From: Halobacillus naozhouensis
GTDB lineage: Bacteria; Bacillota; Bacilli; Bacillales; Halobacillaceae
DNA length: 64,000 nucleotides
Reading direction: 5' to 3'
NCBI RefSeq assembly: GCF_029714185.1
Contig: NZ_CP121671.1
Span: forward strand, 3,658,001-3,722,000
The notes under the pieces were generated by a model. The model saw nothing but the letters and a program-made list of their open reading frames with translations, had not been told where the DNA came from and did not search any database. Both the position numbers and the translations under genes were made by a program. Shown one piece after another: positions 58,870 through 64,000 of the stretch; the stretch's first letter is position 1, and each line of letters starts with the position of its first letter.

Positions 58870-60375
58870 TTACACTTCAGCATCCTCAAGGTTATCCTTC
58901 TTATTTTTTATTCCTGCAATAATACTAATTGTGATAGCAATGAAGGATAGGCCAAGTAACGTCCCGGCGATGGGTCTAGTGAAGATTAACCAGAAATCAC
59001 CCTTGTATAAAGTTAGTGTCTGCAGAAGCGATTCCTCCATCATTACCCCTAAAATGAACATGAGAGCAATAGGAGCCACGGGGATCTCCGCCTTTTTAAA
59101 TAAGTATCCTAATAACCCGAAGAATAATAGTCCACCAACATCCCAAAGACTATTACTTATTGAATATGTTCCGACAATTGATATAGCTATGATAATAGGA
59201 AAAAGCAGTTTAAAAGGAACACTTGCTACTTTTGCCCATATTTTTGCCATAGGTAAATTCATAAATAGAAGCAATAAATTTCCGATAAACATACTTGCAA
59301 TCACAGCCCAAACAAAATCAGGATGACGTACAAACAAGGTAGGTCCCGGCTGTAACCCATGTAAGATAAATGCTCCTAATAGCACAGCCATCGTTGCAGA
59401 GCTTGGAATTCCTAATAAAAATAATGGGATTAATGCTCCCCCTGTAAAGGCATTGTTTGCCGTTTCCGGTCCAGCTACACCTTCTACCGCCCCTTTTCCA
59501 AACCTAGAAGGGTCTTTAGCAATCCTTTTTTCCAACGAGTAGGAGAGCAAAGCAGGAACAACAGAACTCGTTCCAGGAATAAGTCCCATAAAGAATCCGA
59601 GGAATGTTCCGCGACCAATTGACATCCCTGATGGTCTCCATTCTTTCCGATTTGGTAATAAGCCCTTGACGACTGGAGGTTTTTCTGGTTTTTTAAGTTG
59701 CTGCTCAAGCCCCAGCAGAATTTCCGAAAGACCGAATAATCCCATTGCAATCGTTACAAAGTTAAAACCATCAATAAGATGAGTAATCCCAAAAGAGAAC
59801 CTCACTACCCCGGAACTCGGTGCCATTCCGAATACGGCTAGAATTAACCCTATCAATACTGCGATCATGCCTCGAATGATAGATTTTCCGGCTAATCCTA
59901 CAACCATCGTCATACCGAAAACAATTAAAGCGAAAAATTCAGGTGGCCCAAAGGAAAGCGCAAATTGAACCAATTGTGGGGCAACCAGAGTTACACCTAT
60001 TATGGCGACAACTCCCCCTATAAAAGAGCCTATCGCTGACAAGCCCAGAGCAACCCCGGCTCGTCCTTGTTTTGCCATGGGATAACCATCCATGCTCGTA
60101 ATGACGGAAGCTGCTTCTCCCGGCACATTAACTAGGACGGTAGTAATAGTTCCCCCATACATAGAACCATAAAATATACCAGCTAACATAACAATTGCAG
60201 ATATAGGATCCATTCCAAATGTCATAGGAATGAGCAGTGCAGTACCTGCACTAGGTCCTAGACCTGGCAAAATGCCTACTAGCATACCCACGGATACACC
60301 AATTAAACAAAATAATAAATTATCCCAGGATAATGCTGTTTCAAAACCAGACATTAATAAACTAAATGCATCCAC
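58870..60375 (-). CDS. Tripartite tricarboxylate transporter, large permease TctA
   Basis: The large membrane subunit of a binding-protein-dependent secondary transporter. The 501-residue protein has the G-x-x-x-G-x-x-P-G-L-G-P motif (G-I-L-P-G-L-G-P-S-A-G) and M-Y-G-G-T-I-T-T-V-L-V-N-V-P-G-E-A, which form the signature of TctA, and about eleven to twelve hydrophobic segments. It is third in tctC-tctB-tctA. GTG at 60375 follows AGGGAGG. TctA works with TctB and the periplasmic-type binding protein, here a lipoprotein. Confidence 0.92.
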   Translation of the reverse strand: MDAFSLLMSGFETALSWDNLLFCLIGVSVGMLVGILPGLGPSAGTALLIPMTFGMDPISAIVMLAGIFYGSMYGGTITTVLVNVPGEAASVITSMDGYPMAKQGRAGVALGLSAIGSFIGGVVAIIGVTLVAPQLVQFALSFGPPEFFALIVFGMTMVVGLAGKSIIRGMIAVLIGLILAVFGMAPSSGVVRFSFGITHLIDGFNFVTIAMGLFGLSEILLGLEQQLKKPEKPPVVKGLLPNRKEWRPSGMSIGRGTFLGFFMGLIPGTSSVVPALLSYSLEKRIAKDPSRFGKGAVEGVAGPETANNAFTGGALIPLFLLGIPSSATMAVLLGAFILHGLQPGPTLFVRHPDFVWAVIASMFIGNLLLLFMNLPMAKIWAKVASVPFKLLFPIIIAISIVGTYSISNSLWDVGGLLFFGLLGYLFKKAEIPVAPIALMFILGVMMEESLLQTLTLYKGDFWLIFTRPIAGTLLGLSFIAITISIIAGIKNKKDNLEDAEV

Positions 60376-60390
60376 TTCCTTACCTCCCTA

Positions 60391-60891
60391 CTACCATCCC
60401 CATATATTTGCCGGTAACGGGATGCCAAGAATCGTATCAAAAACTACAAACAGGATCATGGTTACAGTAAATGAAACACCAATCGATGTGTACCATTTAA
60501 AATCTGGCAGGAGTAGCATAAGCATGACAATAACCCCCGATACAATGTAGCCAACAAAAGGGGCAATAAATATAAAAATGATGATCGAAGCTACAATAGT
60601 AGATAATCTTGCTAAGACTTTCCCTTTAGGAAACACAGATGAAAATGTAATTTTATTCCCTTTTCTTAAACAGTCGATAATATAGAGCATCGAAATCAAT
60701 ATGAGAACACCGCTTAGAAGCGCTGGGTATAAGCCTGGTCCTGGTCCGTATTGACCATATAACTGATAATCCAAGGAACCTATGAATAAAATTATCGAAA
60801 ATAATAGAATACAGATGCCTAACCATACCCCATAATTCTTCAACAGGTAACACCACATTTCTGTTACTTTAGTTAAAAGCATATCAGTCAC
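60391..60891 (-). CDS. Tripartite tricarboxylate transporter, small permease TctB
   Basis: The small membrane subunit. The roughly 166-residue protein has four to five hydrophobic segments and the Y-G-P-G-P-G-L-Y-P-A-L motif typical of TctB, with F-P-K-G-K in the cytoplasmic loop. GTG at 60891 or ATG at 60882 may start it; neither has a strong ribosome binding site, so translation may depend on the upstream hairpin or on coupling. The gap to tctA is 15 bp. Confidence 0.85.
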   Translation of the reverse strand: MTDMLLTKVTEMWCYLLKNYGVWLGICILLFSIILFIGSLDYQLYGQYGPGPGLYPALLSGVLILISMLYIIDCLRKGNKITFSSVFPKGKVLARLSTIVASIIIFIFIAPFVGYIVSGVIVMLMLLLPDFKWYTSIGVSFTVTMILFVVFDTILGIPLPANIWGW

Positions 60892-60911
60892 AATCTATCA
60901 ATTAGAAAAGA

Positions 60912-60934
60912 GCCCAGATCTATAGGACCTGGGC
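60912..60934 (-). terminator. Hairpin between tctC and tctB
   Basis: On the minus strand GCCCAGGTC and GATCTGGGC arms with a short loop are followed by TCTTTTC. It lies 8 bp after the tctC stop. A partial terminator or processing hairpin here would give more binding protein than permease. Confidence 0.65.
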
Positions 60935-60941
60935 ATATGAA

Positions 60942-61934
60942 TTACCAGTCTAAAAGATCCCTTAATCCTTCAACATCCTTCTTATCTTGTTTTAACATTT
61001 CCATATATCCTGCTCCATCAACATAATCAACCTGGGTACCAATTTCTTTCATCTTCTCTACATGTTCAGCATTGTTAGCTGCTTTCTTTAAAGCTTCCTT
61101 AAGTATGTCTAACTTCTCTTGAGGTATTCCTTTAGGGGCTGCGAGTCCCCTCGTTGATTGTGAGATAACTTCCTCAAATCCAGCTTCTTTTACTGTAGGA
61201 ACATCTTCTAAGAAAGACGATCTTTCCTTCGCTGTTACGGCAACTACTTTTAGCTTTTCATTCTGATGCATAGTGTACGCTTCCCCAACACTCGTAATCA
61301 GCACATCAACATGTCCACCTAAAAAGGCAGATCTTGATTTCGCTGTTCCTTCAAACTGAATAGCCCTAAAATTAGTATCCAACTTTTGATTAAGCTTTAA
61401 AGTGACCAAGTGGTCATCCCCTGCAACGCCCGTAGCAGTTGTAGTTACCTCATGCTCTTTTGCATACTCAACAAGTTCCTTCATATTTGTAAAACGTTCT
61501 TCATCGACCCGGATGACAATTGCCCCTGGGTCCGTAACGTGATTACCCAGGGCTTCAAAATCATCGAGGTTCACCTTACGCTCCATCGTCGGATTAACCA
61601 AACCACTTGCAATATTAGGTGAATTAAGGTAGCCTATAGTTTGACCATCAGGCTTAGCATTGGCTAGTGTGTTCCAACCAACCCAGCCACTGCCGCCTGG
61701 TTTATTTATAATATTTACTGGGACTCCCAGTTCTTCCTCTAAATAGGGTTGTAACGCTCTTGCTGTTGTATCTGTACCCCCGCCCGCATCATAGGCTACG
61801 ATTACACTAATAGCTTCACTTGGGTAAGAGTCACTTGCTGAACTTCCCGACGCGGACTTTTCATTACTAGAACAGGCAGCTAATCCTCCAACGAATAACA
61901 ACATGATAAAAGATAGATAGATAATTTTCTTCAC
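60942..61934 (-). CDS. Tripartite tricarboxylate transporter substrate-binding lipoprotein TctC
   Basis: The 330-residue extracellular binding protein has a lipoprotein signal peptide with lipobox G-L-A-A-C (Cys at about 21), then a Ser-rich linker, the Bug-family start Y-P-S-E-A-I-S-V-I-V-A-Y-D-A-G-G-G-T-D-T-T-A-R-A and a late G-L-A-A-P-K-G-I-P segment. Bug proteins bind carboxylates including citrate, nicotinate and sugar acids; the specificity is not visible. GTG at 61934 has GAGG and AAGGAGG upstream. It is the first transporter gene of the cluster. Confidence 0.9.
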   Translation of the reverse strand: MKKIIYLSFIMLLFVGGLAACSSNEKSASGSSASDSYPSEAISVIVAYDAGGGTDTTARALQPYLEEELGVPVNIINKPGGSGWVGWNTLANAKPDGQTIGYLNSPNIASGLVNPTMERKVNLDDFEALGNHVTDPGAIVIRVDEERFTNMKELVEYAKEHEVTTTATGVAGDDHLVTLKLNQKLDTNFRAIQFEGTAKSRSAFLGGHVDVLITSVGEAYTMHQNEKLKVVAVTAKERSSFLEDVPTVKEAGFEEVISQSTRGLAAPKGIPQEKLDILKEALKKAANNAEHVEKMKEIGTQVDYVDGAGYMEMLKQDKKDVEGLRDLLDW

Positions 61935-62039
61935 TTTAACCTCGATTCCTCCTTAACCCGAATTTTGATTAACTCATATAGTTACATTACTTATAGAAAA
62001 AGCGGCAACACCTCCTTTGAGGCTGACTATTCTAACGAA

Positions 62040-63056
62040 TCACCCCTCAAACTCAACTAAGGCAGCCTGCAAAGCCTTAATGTAACCAATTGAATAAGCA
62101 AAACCTATACTTGATGGACTCCAGCCAATATTTGAGTAAGCCCAATGATTACTCATATCTGGAACATCTCCTTCCATAAGGGGTACATGATCCGGGTTTA
62201 TACATCCGTCGAACCCTACTTTTCTAAGTTCCAGCATGATTTTGAACATGTTCATATCCCCATCATCTAGTAATGCTTCTTCAAAGGCTCCTGCGGTAGG
62301 CAAACTCCCTCTAACATTTCGGAAATGAATGAGGAACAGCCTTCCCTTTCGTCCATAGTGATTAATTTCATCTAAGACGAGTGAGCTCCCACCTTCTTCC
62401 GCTCTTGTACCGACACAGTAAATGTAACCTACGTTTTTATTAGGAAATTCATCAATAATCCGATGGTAACCAAGTCCTCCGAAAGGAGTGTCAGGGTGAG
62501 GCGTGTCGGAGGGGTGCATACCAATTCTTACACCGCTGTATTCTGCAGCAGGAACAATCTTGCTATATACTTCTCTAAATTTATTCCTCCATTGTTTTGC
62601 TTCCTCTAAAGTAGGTGTCGTGATGCCCTGATCTTTTTGATACCCCAGACTTTCGCCTCTAGAAATCGCACCACCCCTTTGCTCTGCAGGATAACTTTGA
62701 GTAAGTCCTTGAAATACATCTCCAGCAAATCGCTGCCGTACTAGCTTAATCCCTGCTTCCGCAAACACTTCCACAGATTTGACAGCGTTTTCAATTTGGT
62801 GCTCTTGTCCCTGTTGATCATTCATGAATTCATGGGTAATATTGGGAAGAGTGACTCGATTAATATCCAATCCCCAGGAGCGAATTCTTCTAATTTGTTT
62901 CAACAATTGGTCTAAATCGGGGTAACCTTGTTCTTTTACTCCGGGGAAGGAAGATCCATTACCTAGATCGATGCAGTCTACCCCCAGTTGGCTCAGCTGC
63001 TTTAAATCCTGATCTGATAAATCAAAGTAATTTACCGTTATAGAAACTTTCATCAT
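62040..63056 (-). CDS. Mannonate dehydratase-like sugar-acid enzyme (UxuA family)
   Basis: The 338-residue TIM-barrel protein has a xylose-isomerase-like fold and UxuA-type motifs: G-M-H-P-S-D-T-P-H-P-D, Y-C-V-G-T-R-A, I-H-F-R-N-V-R-G and N-P-D-H-V-P near the C-terminus, with His, Cys and Asp at the metal positions. UxuA turns D-mannonate into 2-keto-3-deoxygluconate. The protein is shorter than E. coli UxuA (394 residues), so it may use another aldonate. It lies between a GntR-type gene and the TTT transporter, all in the same direction, which supports uptake and dehydration of one sugar acid. The start at 63056 or the next ATG are equally possible. Confidence 0.7.
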   Translation of the reverse strand: MMKVSITVNYFDLSDQDLKQLSQLGVDCIDLGNGSSFPGVKEQGYPDLDQLLKQIRRIRSWGLDINRVTLPNITHEFMNDQQGQEHQIENAVKSVEVFAEAGIKLVRQRFAGDVFQGLTQSYPAEQRGGAISRGESLGYQKDQGITTPTLEEAKQWRNKFREVYSKIVPAAEYSGVRIGMHPSDTPHPDTPFGGLGYHRIIDEFPNKNVGYIYCVGTRAEEGGSSLVLDEINHYGRKGRLFLIHFRNVRGSLPTAGAFEEALLDDGDMNMFKIMLELRKVGFDGCINPDHVPLMEGDVPDMSNHWAYSNIGWSPSSIGFAYSIGYIKALQAALVEFEG

Positions 63057-63116
63057 CCTTTTTCTTCCTTTCTACCAATAATAGTTACATAGCTGAAGCT
63101 AGAGTGTGTAGCTTTC

Positions 63117-63173
63117 CATTTTATAAAATGAAAAACTCACAATTTATTTACCAGCCGGGGTGAGCTTGTGAGT
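63117..63173 (-). terminator. Terminator of the GntR gene and adjoining palindrome
   Basis: On the minus strand ACTCACAA and TTGTGAGT arms with a long loop are followed by TTTTC. Directly downstream, CATTTTATAAAATG (63117-63130) is a perfect palindrome, which could be an operator for the genes that follow. Confidence 0.65.
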
Positions 63174-63178
63174 AAAGA

Positions 63179-63889
63179 TCAAAAAACATCACGTGAATGA
63201 ATGATCTTCATTACTTTGTTCCTGCCATACTCCAGATGCTCTCTTAACTTAGTGTAGGCTTCCAACACATCCCGTTTTTTCAGAGCATTATAAACTTCTA
63301 TATGCTGCTCTACAGTTGCCTCGCGGTTTTTATATTCCTGTGATACTTTGTTTAATACTTGATCAACCATGCTAAGCAGCGGATCTACTAACCCTTCGAC
63401 GAATGGATTGTTGGCACTATTGGCAATAATTCGATGGAATTCCTTATCGTGCTCTGAGTAGTCATCTGCTTCACTCATATCTTCAATTGTTTGTTTTAAT
63501 TTCCCTAACTGCTCATCTGTTATTTTTTCAGCAGCTAAAGTAATTAACCCCAGTTCAATGGATATTCTTGCTTCAATAATTGCTGAAAAATCTCCCGTTG
63601 ATAAGGCAAGCATTCGGTAAAATGGCTCACTTCCCACTCTTTCTGAAAAATAGGTCCCTTCCCTCGTTTTACGACGAATAATACCGAGAGTTTCTAGTGA
63701 ACTCATTGCTTCACGTAGAACAGGTCTGCTTACATACAATTCCTCCATCAACTTAGGTTCTGAAGGCAGCTTGTCCCCCGGTTTAAAGTGGCCACTCTGT
63801 AATAGTTGAACAATCTGGTCCACAACTTGCTTGGAAAGTGTTTTTCTTTTAACTGATTGAAAACCCACATTCTTCTGGTTTAATGTCAT
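63179..63889 (-). CDS. GntR-family regulator, FadR subfamily
   Basis: The roughly 236-residue protein has an N-terminal winged helix-turn-helix (S-K-Q-V-V-D-Q-I-V-Q-L-L-Q-S-G-H-F-K-P-G-D-K-L-P-S-E...L-Y-V-S-R-P-V-L-R-E-A) and a helical FCD domain with E-A-R-I-S-I-E, H-D-K-E-F-H and a later H-I-E-V, residues that often bind metal or carboxylate. Sugar-acid regulators such as UxuR and LldR belong to this group. ATG at 63889 follows AAAAAAGGTGA; an open frame continues 60 bp upstream without a site. It should control the transporter and the UxuA-like gene. Confidence 0.9.
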   Translation of the reverse strand: MTLNQKNVGFQSVKRKTLSKQVVDQIVQLLQSGHFKPGDKLPSEPKLMEELYVSRPVLREAMSSLETLGIIRRKTREGTYFSERVGSEPFYRMLALSTGDFSAIIEARISIELGLITLAAEKITDEQLGKLKQTIEDMSEADDYSEHDKEFHRIIANSANNPFVEGLVDPLLSMVDQVLNKVSQEYKNREATVEQHIEVYNALKKRDVLEAYTKLREHLEYGRNKVMKIIHSRDVF

Positions 63890-63938
63890 AAAAATCACCT
63901 TTTTTAGTTTATTATAGTTTTTTCTACTATTTCCCTTA

Positions 63939-63949
63939 TTGTAAGACAA
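63939..63949. promoter_or_regulatory. Candidate GntR/FadR-subfamily operator
   Basis: TTGTAAGACAA (TTGTCTTACAA on the other strand) fits the TNGTNNNACNA half-site arrangement of FadR-subfamily GntR regulators and lies 50 bp upstream of the gene for such a regulator, so autoregulation is likely. Confidence 0.5.
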
Positions 63950-64000
63950 ATATAATCATTTATAAAAGGTGGCAAAGTGATGCAGTAAAGAATAGTGGGT

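Overview
The window comes from the chromosome of a low-to-moderate GC, endospore-forming, salt-adapted member of the Bacillaceae, most like Halobacillus and its relatives. The evidence is Bacillus-type gene order, strong AGGAGG ribosome binding sites with frequent GTG/TTG starts, sporulation genes (spo0F, a YhcN-type lipoprotein, a PbpG-type penicillin-binding protein), the ectABC compatible-solute operon and acidic proteins. No rRNA, tRNA, CRISPR array, insertion sequence or prophage gene was seen.

Layout. Positions 1-34.5 kb follow the Bacillus subtilis order closely: prfA, tdk, rpmE2, rho, glpX, murA(Z), tal, fbaA, spo0F, pyrG, rpoE, then an enlarged fatty/branched-chain acyl-CoA block (icmF, tetR, meaB, two acyl-CoA dehydrogenases, 3-hydroxybutyryl-CoA dehydrogenase, thiolase, fadF), then clsB, argS-ywiB, speE-speB, pbpG, ywhD and ywhB. 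Positions 34.6-52.5 kb form an accessory region: a HbpS/GlcG-like protein, a YitT protein, a DinB-like protein, an HExxH protein, ectABC, an aldehyde dehydrogenase, tatA-tatC, a decayed MerR/CPBP pair, a ring-cleaving dioxygenase, a tandem PRC-barrel protein, two GNAT acetyltransferases, a beta-lactamase-fold hydrolase, a frameshifted VOC gene and a fused two-domain ABC permease. Positions 52.6-58.8 kb return to the conserved order (ywgA, ywfO, lipL), with glpQ and a CoA-transferase plus LytTR regulator between them. The last 5 kb is a tripartite tricarboxylate transporter with a UxuA-like sugar-acid enzyme and a GntR/FadR-type regulator.

How the genes work together. One block covers central metabolism and gene expression (glycolysis/gluconeogenesis, CTP, peptidoglycan precursors, transcription termination, delta subunit). 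The 12.7-24.3 kb block should carry acyl-CoA beta-oxidation and B12-dependent carbon-skeleton rearrangement, with electrons passing to the membrane through FadF. The ect operon gives osmoprotection. The last cluster looks like uptake and dehydration of an aldonate/hexuronate-type acid.

Non-coding signals that stand out: a pyrG leader with GGG start and attenuator hairpin; a FadR-like box inside the fadF promoter; a cre-like site before ectA; a sigma-B-like promoter before the PRC-barrel gene; two near-identical perfect palindromes whose flanks differ but stay self-complementary; two arrays of TTGCAY words phased every 20-21 bp; and at least three further dispersed intergenic repeat families. 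A 59-codon XapX gene fills the gap between clsB and argS.
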